Below are positions 25,785-34,524 of a DNA stretch of 64,000 bases, one piece after another. The notes beneath the pieces were generated by a model. The model did not search any database. It was not told where the DNA came from and was given only the letters and a program-made list of their open reading frames with translations. The DNA lies in contig JAQISU010000167.1 of assembly GCA_029339505.1 (NCBI GenBank), positions 2,556,501 to 2,620,500 on the forward strand, read 5' to 3'. The stretch comes from Unio delphinus. Its lineage: Eukaryota; Mollusca; Bivalvia; Unionida; Unionidae. The stretch's first letter is position 1. Each line of letters opens with the position of its first letter. The position numbers and the translations under genes were made by a program.

Positions 25785-26684
25785 ATGACGTCCCTTCAGT
25801 CTCATCTTCCCATCAAATTGATTCGTGCCTTGTACGGCATCAGTCGCGAAAAAAATCCACAAATACGTGCTCACGTCTTAGAAGCCAGTCTCAAAGAAGT
25901 CTTACGATGATTTACGGTGACAGCACGTCAAATACTGCAAGGCGTCATTCACATTCCACATCAAACCAAACGCTTTTTTGACAGAAACAAAGTAGCCTTG
26001 ACGCAACTGGCCAATCCTCGCATTGACACTCACACCAAAAAGCAAATCATATTGAAACCTGGAGGTAGTGGTTCTCTAGGAGGTGTCATCATTCGTTCCC
26101 TTTTAAAATGGGATCCCAATACTCCCAAAGTTCACCCCAAGAAGAAAACAAAAAGAGCCAAACAAACCCCTAAGAAAAAGAACAAGGGTACCAAGACCAA
26201 AGCACAGAAAAAGAAAAGTCCACAGAAAAAAGCGGTCACCCGCAAAAGAGGCACTTCGGCCAGGACACAACCTTACCTTCGTCAACCACGACCTGTAAGA
26301 AAAGATCTACAAGGACGTTTGGCAGGGACTACGTCGCCAGTAGCCTCAGGGGCTGCCACTTCTCCGTTGCGGGTGATGCCAGCCAAACCCAATTTGACAC
26401 CCGTTTTTCCTAATTTGATGAAACATTGGAAATCTGCGTCTCCCAAAACGTCTCCTCCACCGGAGACACCCTCATCGACATTAGCGGCAGTAGCAGCTGC
26501 TCACAAAGTACCTGCCCCGAAAGTCAAAGTCCAAGAAAAATCTGGCATGTTAAAGAGTTTACTAGATTTGTCCAAACAAGAACTGTCCCGATTGAGTCCA
26601 TTGCGAACTCCTTCACGACGTGTCTTACCTGCCATGAAGTTGATACGACGCAAAGATAATCAGATGCGATGCATTCCAGTATAA
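25785..26684 (+). pseudogene. Basic core-type protein (pX/core-like), one in-frame TGA
   Basis: From ATG 25785 the frame runs 41 codons to TGA 25908, then stays open to 26684. The part after the stop includes LTQLANPRIDTHTKKQI, resembling the small adenovirus-pX-like virion proteins of Polintons. A Lys/Arg-rich tract (KKKTKRAKQTPKKKNKGTK) suggests DNA binding in the virion, and the rest is Pro/Ser/Ala-rich. The C-terminus is basic. A TATA box (TCTATAAAAACC) lies at 25737-25748. The stop falls in a CGA/TGA context, the commonest outcome of CpG decay. Role as a DNA-condensing core protein is inferred. Confidence 0.65.
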
Positions 26685-26688
26685 TATT

Positions 26689-26931
26689 ATGACTTGAAAA
26701 CCACGACGTCAATCAGTATTGTTGTCTCCACACCAGAAAAAATGCTTTGCCAAACATCGACACGTTCTTCGTCAAATGGTCCAAAAGAAAATATCCGTCC
26801 GTCAAAAGAAAAAGATGTTGGTGCAACGCGGAGGATTTTTACCCATTCTTGCTCCTATGTTGACAAGCTTAATACCAGGTTTGATACAAGGGATGACCCA
26901 AGGGATAACTCAAGGGATGGGTAGAAGATAA
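26689..26931 (+). pseudogene. pX-like small virion protein, in-frame TGA at codon 3
   Basis: The frame from ATG 26689 has TGA at 26695 and then is open to 26931. The visible product carries HVLRQMVQKKISVRQKKKML followed by VQRGGFLPILAPML, the basic-then-GGFL-then-hydrophobic pattern seen in adenovirus pX-like proteins of Polintons. The C-terminus is Gly/Gln-rich (GMTQGITQGMG). The ATG lies 5 bases after the stop of the previous core-protein gene. Expected role: a short DNA-binding, virion-internal peptide. Confidence 0.65.
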
Positions 26932-26979
26932 AAGGACCCTATGGAGCACCACAATCTCAGACATAACCTTTGAAAGCCC

Positions 26980-27672
26980 ATGGAAGGACGAAAACTAACT
27001 TTGGTTCCTTACAAACGATGGATGGAATACCATCATTGGCAAGAACAACGAGCCCCCCATTTACCACCCAATCCCAATTTGGCTGAGATGTCGCAATTAC
27101 AACACGAATTGCAATCCTTGATCCATCGCCACGATTTATCCGAAACCGAAAAATCACAAAAGTACGGTCAACTCTTGAAACGGCTACAACTCTTTCATCA
27201 GAAAGCTGTGGAACAAACAGCTCAACCCACTTTGTCCGATTTTAAGGCTCTAATGAATAACCCGTCACCCTCACCCTCTACAGCGGTTAAAACAGACGTT
27301 ACCCCACCATTACCCAAGGAAGAAAAACCCCATGATCTCTTTCAAACACCCACTACCACCCCCATTCCGAGTAAGATTGCCGCTTCCTTATTGACCCCTT
27401 CTCCCACTCCCCCACGAGAAGAACTCAAAACTTGGGTTAAAAAGATGATGGCTACTCCTTCTTCGACAGATGTGAAAAAGAAAGAAAGGAAACCAGAAGT
27501 GAGAAAAGAAAAGAAGACCAAAGAAGCTATCCCATTACCTCCGCCACCACCACCACCACCAGTACCCTCGACGTCAACTCCTGTGGCACATCGGACACGT
27601 AAAACCGTTTCCAAACAACCCGCATTTCGTCCCACCCAAAGCAATATTCTCGAAGAGTGGGTACCTTATTAA
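26980..27672 (+). CDS. Pro-rich hypothetical Polinton protein, 230 aa
   Basis: The N-terminus (MEGRKLTLVPYKRWMEY) has the LVPY-type opening that I associate with an uncharacterised Polinton protein placed upstream of the integrase. A helical, Gln/His-rich segment (residues 35-85) is followed by a long Pro/Thr/Ser-rich region with a run of nine prolines (PLPPPPPPPPP), then a basic patch and EEWVPY at the end. The disordered centre resembles viral linker or scaffold proteins. Function unknown. Confidence 0.7.
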   Translation: MEGRKLTLVPYKRWMEYHHWQEQRAPHLPPNPNLAEMSQLQHELQSLIHRHDLSETEKSQKYGQLLKRLQLFHQKAVEQTAQPTLSDFKALMNNPSPSPSTAVKTDVTPPLPKEEKPHDLFQTPTTTPIPSKIAASLLTPSPTPPREELKTWVKKMMATPSSTDVKKKERKPEVRKEKKTKEAIPLPPPPPPPPVPSTSTPVAHRTRKTVSKQPAFRPTQSNILEEWVPY

Positions 27673-27680
27673 CAAAAACC

Positions 27681-28793
27681 ATGGAGAAGGTATTAGCCAG
27701 CATTTACTACGATCCAGCTCACCCTGCAGGTTACGGAGGCATTCAGAAATTGTATCGTGCTGCCAAAACTCGCCTGAAAAAGCTCCGTTTACCAGCAGTA
27801 CAACGATGGTTACAAGAACAAGCGACGTACACTTTACACAAACCCATTCGACGAAAATTTCACAGAAGTCGCACTCAAGTGGAAGGCATCGATCATCAAT
27901 GGCAAGCCGATTTAGCTGCTGTCTCTCATTTAGCCACCTACAATCGTGGCTACAAATATTTGTTTTGTGTCATCGACGTCTTTTCTAAATTTGCCTGGGT
28001 CGTACCATTGACATCCAAATCGAGCGGAGAGTTAGTACGAGCTTTGCAACTGGTGTTGAAACAAAGTGGTCGTCACCCTCTTCGATGGCAAACCGACAAA
28101 GGCACCGAATTTCTGAACCAAGCTTTCCAACGAGAATTAAAAAAACGTGACATTCATTTTTTCACCACCGAAAATCCTGAAACCAAATCCAGTATCGTGG
28201 AACGTTTTCAACGTACCTTGAAAGAACGCATGTGGAAATATTTTACGCATCAACACACTCTCAAGTACATCGACGTCTTACCACACTTAGTCCAAGCCTA
28301 CAATCAATCTTACCATAGAAGCATTGGACGTGCCCCACAAGAGGTGACACCTGACAACGAAGTAACTGTTTTTGAGCGTCTGTTTGGTACGTCCCGGACG
28401 AGGGCTGTCCCCAAGAAAGGTAGAGAAGTGTTAACCCCGGGAGATTGGGTACGCATTGGCAAAACCAAACGCACTTTCGACAAAGGTTACTTACCCAACT
28501 GGACCACCGAATTGTTTCGTGTTACTGGACGAGTGCGCGATCGTCATCATACCGTCTATAAATTGGAAGACATGAACGGAGAAGTATTAAAAGGAACATT
28601 TTACTTGCCTGAGTTACAACGTGTTACCAAAAAAGAAGACGACGTGTACGACATTGAAAGCATTCTCGAACGAAGAACCCGTAAAGTAGGAAAACGTCGT
28701 GTCAAAGAAGTCAAAGTACGTTGGAAAGGATATCCTCCTAGTTTTGATTCTTGGATTGACGCTGCCCAAGTCATCGACTATAAAAAGAAGTGA
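27681..28793 (+). CDS. Retroviral-type integrase with C-terminal chromodomain, 370 aa
   Basis: The N-terminus has the Polinton form (YYDPAHPAGYGGIQKL... WLQEQATYTLHKP). The DDE core is intact: Asp in WQADLAAVS, Asp in WQTDKGTEF and Glu in SIVERFQRTL. The C-terminus carries a chromodomain (VYDIESILERRTRK ... VRWKGYPPSFDSWIDA), which binds methylated histone tails and guides integration. The start chosen is ATG 27681, just after the previous stop. The frame has no breaks. The enzyme would cut and join TIR ends, producing the 6 bp target duplication seen at this locus. Insertion into satellite is consistent with a heterochromatin-reading chromodomain. Confidence 0.95.
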   Translation: MEKVLASIYYDPAHPAGYGGIQKLYRAAKTRLKKLRLPAVQRWLQEQATYTLHKPIRRKFHRSRTQVEGIDHQWQADLAAVSHLATYNRGYKYLFCVIDVFSKFAWVVPLTSKSSGELVRALQLVLKQSGRHPLRWQTDKGTEFLNQAFQRELKKRDIHFFTTENPETKSSIVERFQRTLKERMWKYFTHQHTLKYIDVLPHLVQAYNQSYHRSIGRAPQEVTPDNEVTVFERLFGTSRTRAVPKKGREVLTPGDWVRIGKTKRTFDKGYLPNWTTELFRVTGRVRDRHHTVYKLEDMNGEVLKGTFYLPELQRVTKKEDDVYDIESILERRTRKVGKRRVKEVKVRWKGYPPSFDSWIDAAQVIDYKKK

Positions 28794-28798
28794 CCATC

Positions 28799-29218
28799 AT
28801 GCCCTTCAATACAGCTTCAGCGACCACAGTGACTACTCCTTCACCCACGTCATCTCTGCAAGATTTACAAAAGCAACCCTTGTGGGTGTGGTGTGGAGAA
28901 CGTGTCCCTAAAACGCAAATCGTTTTTTTCTGTCAAATCTTTGTGGTATATTGTGTCATTGGTGCAGCCATTGCTAATTTGAGTTTGCAACAAGGAGACA
29001 AACAATTGTGGACCATTTTACTCAGCAGTTGCATCGGGTATCTTCTTCCCAATCCTTCCCTGAAATACTCTTACAACGGGAACAACAGTAACAATATTGG
29101 GAGTCTGGCGGCCAACGTTAGTCCTTCTCCTGACAGTCACCCTTCCAATCACAATCCTCTTTTAGATACTCCTTTAACCTCGAGTGACTCCTCGGACAGA
29201 AGAACATTGGAAATATGA
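28799..29218 (+). CDS. Conserved small Polinton membrane protein, 139 aa
   Basis: Two hydrophobic segments are visible, IVFFCQIFVVYCVIGAAIAN (about residues 39-58) and WTILLSSCIGYLLPNP (about 71-86), separated by a short polar loop. A Ser/Asn-rich tail follows. This two-helix protein ending in GYLLPNP is, to my knowledge, a common uncharacterised member of the Polinton/adintovirus gene set. Its stop overlaps the start of the penton-like gene (ATGA). It may sit in the capsid or a virion membrane; function unknown. Confidence 0.75.
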   Translation: MPFNTASATTVTTPSPTSSLQDLQKQPLWVWCGERVPKTQIVFFCQIFVVYCVIGAAIANLSLQQGDKQLWTILLSSCIGYLLPNPSLKYSYNGNNSNNIGSLAANVSPSPDSHPSNHNPLLDTPLTSSDSSDRRTLEI

Positions 29219-30143
29219 ACAACACTATTAACCAATTTTACTTAACGTTACCCAGTGACAGTTCCATGGAGGTGTTTCCTAACAACACATTGTGTTGTTA
29301 CACGTCTAAATTACCTCAAGCCATGCATTTGGATCAAGATGATCATTGGGAAGCAGCTTTAGTGGAAATAATACACCCGACACAAATCAAAAACATCGTC
29401 GAAAATCAAAACTTTTTCACAGTTGAAGTGTACGACAAGCAATTGCAACAAGCCTTAGATGAACGAGGCATCACTGGCATTGACATCAAGAAATCAGATG
29501 GACCCACAACTAAACAACTGTCCACTCATGTGTTGACCATTCCTGCAGGCTACTATTTTAGCGGTCAACATTTAGTGACTACGATTGCAAGCAGGTTCAA
29601 TGTTATGTTTGGTAAACCCCTGGACAAAATCAAAGAAAGTGTTACCTTTGAGTACATTAAAGTGGCTCGTCGCCTCATGATCAAATTTTCAGAAAAGAAA
29701 ATAATAACCATTACCTTTTGTCCTGAATTGTTTGATATCTTAGGTGGAGACCTCAAGATGCTCCCGAAAAAAAAGAAATACCAGGCATATCCAGTAACTT
29801 GGATTTTACCAAATATTTTCGATTCCCTGTAGAAATGAACCAAGGAATCAATTTGATGTTTGTGTACTCCGATGTGGTGGAGTACAACGTGGTAGGACAC
29901 ACCTCTGTACCGTTACTGCGTGTCATTCCTTTCAAAGTAGATGACACTACCGCTGACGAGGAAGGTGGAAATACCTATCACGTTCACCGCGAATGTGTGC
30001 ATCCTCATTATTTACCCGTCAGTAAGTCGTATTTCGACAGTGTCAACATTACTATAAAAGGAGAACTAGGTCAAAATATTCCATTTACCAAAGGGAAAGT
30101 CACAGTGAAACTCCATTTTCAAAAACGATTCTCCAACAGCTGA
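29215..30143 (+). pseudogene. Penton-like minor capsid protein, frame change near 29770-29800
   Basis: The first part (29215-29832) begins MNNTINQFYLTLPSDSSMEV and has YTSKLPQAMHLD, typical of Polinton minor capsid proteins that form vertex pentamers. The family's C-terminal half follows in the -1 frame (to 30143): MFVYSDVVEYNVVGHTSVPL, LLRVIPF, HPHYLPVSKSYFDSV and GKVTVKLHF. The two parts overlap from about 29770. The zero frame passes an eight-A run (29767-29774) read as A-AAA-AAG, a known -1 slippery heptamer. A single-base loss, an assembly error in the homopolymer or programmed frameshifting would each explain the break. Confidence 0.8.
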
Positions 30144-30150
30144 AAAAGTG

Positions 30151-30591
30151 ATGTATCCTGTGTACCAAGGAGTCACTCGACAACGAGGACATGGTTTAGG
30201 AGATATGTTTAAATCAGCCTTTCGTTCCGTAGTCCCTGTTTTAAAACCAATGGTGACACGAGGATTGCACACCTTAAAAGATGCCGCATTGACTCACGGC
30301 AAAGATTTTCTTTACAATGTTCTCATTGACAAACAAAACCCTAAAGAAGCTTTTTTGAGAGCAGGCAAAAATGCCTTGCTTCAAACGGGTAAAGAGATTT
30401 TGGGTCGACGAGAAAGTCCTATAAATGCCCTGAACGGTACCGAGTCTGACATTCCTACTTCCCTTACGACACAGCAAGGACAAGGTAGAAAGCGTCGACG
30501 AAGACACCCTTTCAAAAGTCTCCGTACCTCTAAAGTTCGAAAGACAAAGAAAAAAAGAACCGCTCGAGACTTAGACATTTTTGATTATTAA
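30151..30591 (+). CDS. pVI-like basic minor virion protein, 146 aa
   Basis: The N-terminus has YPVYQGVTRQRGHGLGDMFK followed by an amphipathic helix-like stretch (SAFRSVVPVLKPMVTRGL). This is the layout of adenovirus pVI-like proteins in Polintons, which bind the inside of the capsid and can disrupt membranes. The C-terminus is strongly basic (RKRRRRHPF, KVRKTKKKRTARD), suggesting DNA binding or a nuclear signal. It lies directly after the penton-like gene and before the major capsid gene. The frame is intact. Confidence 0.75.
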   Translation: MYPVYQGVTRQRGHGLGDMFKSAFRSVVPVLKPMVTRGLHTLKDAALTHGKDFLYNVLIDKQNPKEAFLRAGKNALLQTGKEILGRRESPINALNGTESDIPTSLTTQQGQGRKRRRRHPFKSLRTSKVRKTKKKRTARDLDIFDY

Positions 30592-30674
30592 AAGTGAAGA
30601 AAAAGAAACCTAAAGAAAAAATGATGCAATAAGAATCTTGTGCCTGTTCCAAGTCGGAACTGGATCTCTTTGCC

Positions 30675-31955
30675 ATGCCACCCACGATGATGACCATGCA
30701 AGAAGCCCAATGGGTCGAATTTCATCCCGTCTCCTCTTTGACGGATTCAGCTCCCATCGAGTTTGAAATCAAAGGACAACCCGAAGATTACATCGATCTC
30801 AACAACAGTTACTTGTATTTGAAAGTGAAAGTAACCAAAACGGACAACACCAATCCAGGAGCCAATGATAGAGTAGCTCCTGTCAACAATTTCATGCATT
30901 CCTTGTTCAGCGATGTGGATTTGTACATGAATAACAAACTGATCAGCAGTAGCATGGATACTTACCCTTACCGAGCGTACCTCGAAAATCTCTTGACGTA
31001 CGGAAAAGAAGCCTAGAACACTCATCTAGATGCTTGCGTGGTATGGAAACCTGACACCGCAGATACGTTTAACGACACAGCCTTGCCCGTAGCAGCTGAG
31101 GGTGACAATCCTGCCGATCCTCACAATGTGGGTTCTAACGACCGTCGAAAGAAAATTTTGCAGGGACGTAGTTTAGAACTGTTCGATCGTTTGCATTTGG
31201 ACATGTGGTTTCAAGAGAAGTATTTGCTGAACGGAGTAGATATTCGCTTGAGACTGAATCGAAGTAGTACTGCTTTCCATTTGATGGCTCATGCCAACGA
31301 ATACAAAACCATTATCCAAGAAGCCAGGTTATACGTACGTCGCGTGGAAGTGTTACCTAAAGTGGGAAATGATATCAGTCACACTTTGAGCAGAACGACA
31401 GCCAAGTATCCGATACGACGCGTGGAAGTCAAAACTTTCACCATTGCCGCTGGACTCCGATCTAAGATTGAAGATCATCTGTTCCAAGGACAGTTACCCA
31501 AACGTTTATTCATTGGTATCGTCAGCAATGCAGCCCTCAATGGTGCCCACGATGAAAATCCTTTCCAGTTTAAGCACTGCAGAGTATCCAAAATTGAAGT
31601 CAGTCGCGATGGCAAAACTTTGTGTACCAGACCCTTCGAACCCGACTTTGGCGAACAGAAAAATTACTTGAGGTCGTACTTGTCGCTGTACGAAGCCACA
31701 GGACAGTTAGGAACCAACACCAGTCACGGTATTTCCTACGACGACTATGCAAGAGGTTACACGTTGTGGGCTTTTGATTTCACTCCAGACCAAGGCAGCG
31801 ACGAGGGACATTTCCACCCTATAAAATCTGGGCAACTGCGTGTGGAACTTCAGTTTGCAGCACCTCTTCCCGAAACGGTGAATATCATTCTGTATGCTGA
31901 ATTCGATAATACCATAGAAATCAACAGTTTGAGAGAAGTCATTCTAGACTATTAG
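30675..31955 (+). pseudogene. Major capsid protein (double jelly-roll), one in-frame TAG
   Basis: The frame from ATG 30675 covers 426 codons and contains TAG at 31014. Before the stop: PIEFEIKGQPEDYIDLNNSY and SLFSDVDLYMNNKLIS, the first strands of a Polinton hexon. After it: KYLLNGVDIRLRLNRS, YPIRRVEVKTFTIAAG, FIGIVSNAALNGAHDENPF and YTLWAFDFTPD. Length and order match double jelly-roll capsid proteins of the adenovirus/Polinton lineage, which assemble as trimers into icosahedral shells. No frameshift is present. The single stop lies in the region linking early and later strands of the first jelly roll and would truncate the product. Confidence 0.92.
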
Positions 31956-31960
31956 ACATT

Positions 31961-32458
31961 ATGGAAGACCCTTGTCCTTCTTTGAATAGTGGAGAATCCA
32001 TGGAATGGGAGGTTACAGAAAAAGCAGATCCCCAAGACCAAAAAGAAGAGGTAGTGATCATACAATCCAGATGGCCAGAACAGGAACAACAGTTAGTGGC
32101 TTGTTTTGCACAACACTTGGAAGATAAAATGAGGGACATGATTAAAAAAGATTGTTATGGATGTCAAATCGATCATCCCAGTCAAATTCAACACGATAAA
32201 TGTATGATGATGAGTCAAGAAGAAAAATTGGATGATTATCTGAACGAAGCTTGGAGTCTCATCTCCGAAGAAGACGTGTTACTTCAGTGGTATAAAGGCT
32301 TACGTGATTATTCCTCTCCTCCATTGTTTGCTCGAAAAATCGATCGCATCGAAGCTCTCTTGGCCAAAAGTAAAGAGACGAAGCAAACCATCAGTTACTT
32401 GTCATACCGTTTCAAACAAAAAGTCTGGATTGAATTGACGACTTATCATCACCTGTGA
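31961..32458 (+). CDS. Conserved hypothetical Polinton protein with CxxC/HPSQ motif, 165 aa
   Basis: The centre carries CYGCQIDHPSQIQHDKCMM, a Cys/His pattern that I associate with an uncharacterised Polinton protein encoded near the capsid gene; it could bind zinc. The N-terminus is acidic, the C-terminus helical and polar. It begins 5 bases after the capsid stop and precedes the protease gene. Function unknown. Confidence 0.7.
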   Translation: MEDPCPSLNSGESMEWEVTEKADPQDQKEEVVIIQSRWPEQEQQLVACFAQHLEDKMRDMIKKDCYGCQIDHPSQIQHDKCMMMSQEEKLDDYLNEAWSLISEEDVLLQWYKGLRDYSSPPLFARKIDRIEALLAKSKETKQTISYLSYRFKQKVWIELTTYHHL

Positions 32459-32495
32459 AGAAAGGAGAGAAAAAAACAAGGCTACACAACAAAAA

Positions 32496-33002
32496 ATGGA
32501 TACTTGGGAACTTTATTACCTTTTGAACCGTAGTTCGTACACTGCTTCTTGGAATCCTGTCGTGTGTGCTAAAGATGAACTACCTCATCACAAACCTCAA
32601 GAGAATCAAGCTTATGTCATCAACACAGATGACAGTCATCTTCCAGGAACTCACTGGGTAGCAGTCTACTTTCCTCAAGAGGGATGTGCGGAGTATTTTG
32701 ATTCGTATGGATTGCCTCCTTTCGAAGATGATATCATTGACTTTATGAGAAGAAATGCCCAGACGACACGATTCAATAATGTGAAATTACAAAGCACAGA
32801 TTCTATGGTGTGTGGACAATATTGTATCTATTATCTGCATCATCGCAGTCTTGGATATTCTTTAGAACATTTAGTGACTTATTTTGATCGTCATTCGTCT
32901 CGAAACGATGACAAAGTAGATCGATGGTTTTGTGACCATTATGGCTATCTGTTGTCTTTAGCTAGGAAACGTAGTGTACATCAATCGCCCAATGACTTCT
33001 AA
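32496..33002 (+). CDS. Adenain-like cysteine protease (C5/Ulp1 fold), 168 aa
   Basis: The catalytic signature is intact: His in PGTHWVAVYF (about residue 51), Asp in EYFDSYGLPP (about 69) and Cys in SMVCGQYCIYYLHHRSL (about 108), with a preceding Gln/Asp region. This fold matures capsid and core proteins in adenoviruses and Polintons. Length fits the family. It is the last gene of the plus-strand core block and is followed by AATAAA at 33128-33133. Confidence 0.92.
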   Translation: MDTWELYYLLNRSSYTASWNPVVCAKDELPHHKPQENQAYVINTDDSHLPGTHWVAVYFPQEGCAEYFDSYGLPPFEDDIIDFMRRNAQTTRFNNVKLQSTDSMVCGQYCIYYLHHRSLGYSLEHLVTYFDRHSSRNDDKVDRWFCDHYGYLLSLARKRSVHQSPNDF

Positions 33003-33127
33003 CAGTGGAAATCTCAATTTAATTCACAACGTTGTCAACCATGTCAAAGATAATGTATTAGTGTTATGGAAGAAAAAAATGTTTGTTATTTGAAAAAATT
33101 GTGTTTTGTGAGTTGTTTTGTTATTTG

Positions 33128-33133
33128 AATAAA
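33128..33133 (+). promoter_or_regulatory. Polyadenylation signal AATAAA after the core gene block
   Basis: TTTGAATAAAAATGTTGTGTTTTG lies about 125 bases past the protease stop, with a G/T-rich stretch following. No histone-type hairpin is seen here, in contrast to the accessory genes on either side. Confidence 0.6.
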
Positions 33134-33260
33134 AATGTTGTGTTTTGAAACCAAATAGTCTGTCGTTTGTTTTACATTTGTATTCATATAAATGCTCTTT
33201 GACTTTTCTTTCTATCCCTCACATCAAACTATCCCAACGTTTCAAAACCCTAAACCGCAG

Positions 33261-33325
33261 AGGGGTGTTTTCCATCACGTCCGCGCTTGAACCATATAAA
33301 GCAGGGTAGTCTCCAGTCTGGCCAT
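33261..33325 (+). promoter_or_regulatory. Promoter and leader module, copy 1
   Basis: GTGTTTTCCATCACGTCCGC precedes GCTTGAACCATATAAAGC (TATA box at 33293-33300) and an initiator-like CCAGTCTGGCCAT. The same order recurs at 34361-34500 before the 34525 gene. Here the leader is split by a ~326 bp insertion, so the ATG it once served is probably the one at 33680. Confidence 0.65.
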
Positions 33326-33651
33326 TGTTAACAGAATGAGAGGGGTGGGTGTGAGTAGGTTCCATTCCTACCCACCCTATGGCCATGGCTTATGGCCTTA
33401 CATTCACCCAGGCAGTACACTTATTGCCCGTGGTGACGGCCGAAGCCACACCCAGAGGCAGTACACTTATTGCCCCGTGGTGAAGGCCTAAGTAAATAGC
33501 ACTCTATGAGTGCATAAACGCCTGCAGGGGATGTGGCACAATTCCTTCTCCTCAGGATAAATTAAATAACCCTTTCTTAAGGGATAAAACAGTGTCAAGA
33601 GCCAATTGGACGAGGCACTTAAAACTCATCAAATCTAATCAGTCTGGCCAT
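33326..33651. mobile_element. SINE-like insertion in a leader, 12 bp target duplication
   Basis: CAGTCTGGCCAT occurs at 33314-33325 and again at 33640-33651. Between them is ~314 bp unlike the rest of the element, with an internal near-repeat of GGCAGTACACTTATTGCCC (33411 and 33461). Joining the flanks gives a leader resembling the intact one at 34490-34524. A 12 bp duplication without inverted repeats points to a retrotransposed short element. I cannot identify polymerase III boxes with confidence. Confidence 0.6.
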
Positions 33652-33679
33652 CCATTGTTTGACTCATCCTACTACGAAG

Positions 33680-34045
33680 ATGTGCTCAAGACTAGCTAAG
33701 CTGAACGAAGCTTATGTCACTCTGCATCGTATCAGACACAATCTGATGCCGAAGCCTGAAGAGATAGAGAATGTGAGAATGCTACAAGTAACGGAAGACC
33801 TCATAGAAGAACTCTTCAGAGAGGAAATTCAAAAAGAGAAAGAAGAATGGACTGAGAAGTATCGACTTCAAAAGCAGCAGAGAGAGCAGAGAGAACAGCA
33901 GCAGCAGCAGCAACAGCAACAACAGCAGCAGGAACCAGACAGAAGTTTTGTCGACTGTCGTGTGGACACGAAAGAGTTCTCTTTCTCTTTCCGAAGAAGC
34001 AGACCCTATCGTGTAGCCAAACGAGGACGCAATCTTAGACGATAA
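33680..34045 (+). CDS. Coiled-coil protein with poly-Gln tract, 121 aa
   Basis: No family is recognised. The ATG at 33680 follows a leader similar to that of the 34525 gene (CCATC.TTG ... GAAGATG), so I prefer it to the frame opening at 33659. The N-terminal half is helical (MCSRLAKLNEAYVTLHRIRH), the middle is a Glu/Lys coiled coil with a CAG/CAA run of about 12 Gln, and the C-terminus is Arg-rich. A histone-type hairpin follows 38 bases after the stop. It and the 34525 gene have matching promoters, leaders and hairpins and probably arose by tandem duplication. Confidence 0.65.
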   Translation: MCSRLAKLNEAYVTLHRIRHNLMPKPEEIENVRMLQVTEDLIEELFREEIQKEKEEWTEKYRLQKQQREQREQQQQQQQQQQQQEPDRSFVDCRVDTKEFSFSFRRSRPYRVAKRGRNLRR

Positions 34046-34083
34046 AAGATTGCCATCCTTCCTCGTACACACACACAAAAAAC

Positions 34084-34121
34084 AGCCCTTTTCAGGGCTA
34101 CCCAATATTCTCGAAAAGAAT
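34084..34121 (+). terminator. Histone-type stem-loop plus purine-rich downstream element
   Basis: AGCCCTTTTCAGGGCT (34084-34099) is a perfect 6 bp stem with a TTTC loop, followed exactly by ACCCA as in histone mRNAs, then TCGAAAAGAAT at 34111-34121. It lies 38 bases after the stop of the 33680-34045 gene. Confidence 0.85.
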
Positions 34122-34318
34122 TAATCATTCAATTTGCTTATGGTATGTGAGGAAGTTAGAAAAAAATTAGAAGTGAGTCTATAATCACTGTCTCTTTTTA
34201 CTTTTGTTTTGAAGTGCGTCTATAAGCACAACGTATTTTTTTCAAAATAACTTGTTCAATGTATAATTAATATGAGTCAAGTATAAAAGTGAGTGAGTGT
34301 TTTATTTTAAAAGTCAGC

Positions 34319-34500
34319 GTGTTTTGGTGATGATAGGAATAATGTAAGTTTTTTGGATCTAGGGGTGTTTTCCATCACGTCCGCGTGTTTTGGTGATGAT
34401 AGGGATAATGTAATTTTTTGGATCTAGGGGGTGTTTTCCATCATGTCCGCGCTTGAACTATATATATATATATATAAAGAAGCACTCGTCAGTCTGGCTA
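34319..34500 (+). promoter_or_regulatory. Duplicated promoter upstream region and TATA, copies 2 and 3
   Basis: A ~66 bp unit (GTGTTTTGGTGATGATAGG ... CATCACGTCCGC) is present twice in tandem (about 34319-34384 and 34385-34450). The second leads into GCTTGAACTATATATATA and TATATAAAG (34458-34478) and an initiator-like TCAGTCTGGC. The preceding 34122-34318 is AT-rich without a recognisable feature. Confidence 0.65.
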
Positions 34501-34524
34501 CCCATCGTTGGTGCATCAAAGAAG

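Noticed and set aside
21750..31016. Amber (TAG) recoding as an alternative genetic code of element 1
   Set aside because: TAA and TGA interruptions also occur, all genes end in ordinary stops, and one TAG lies in catalytic motif A; inactivation is simpler.
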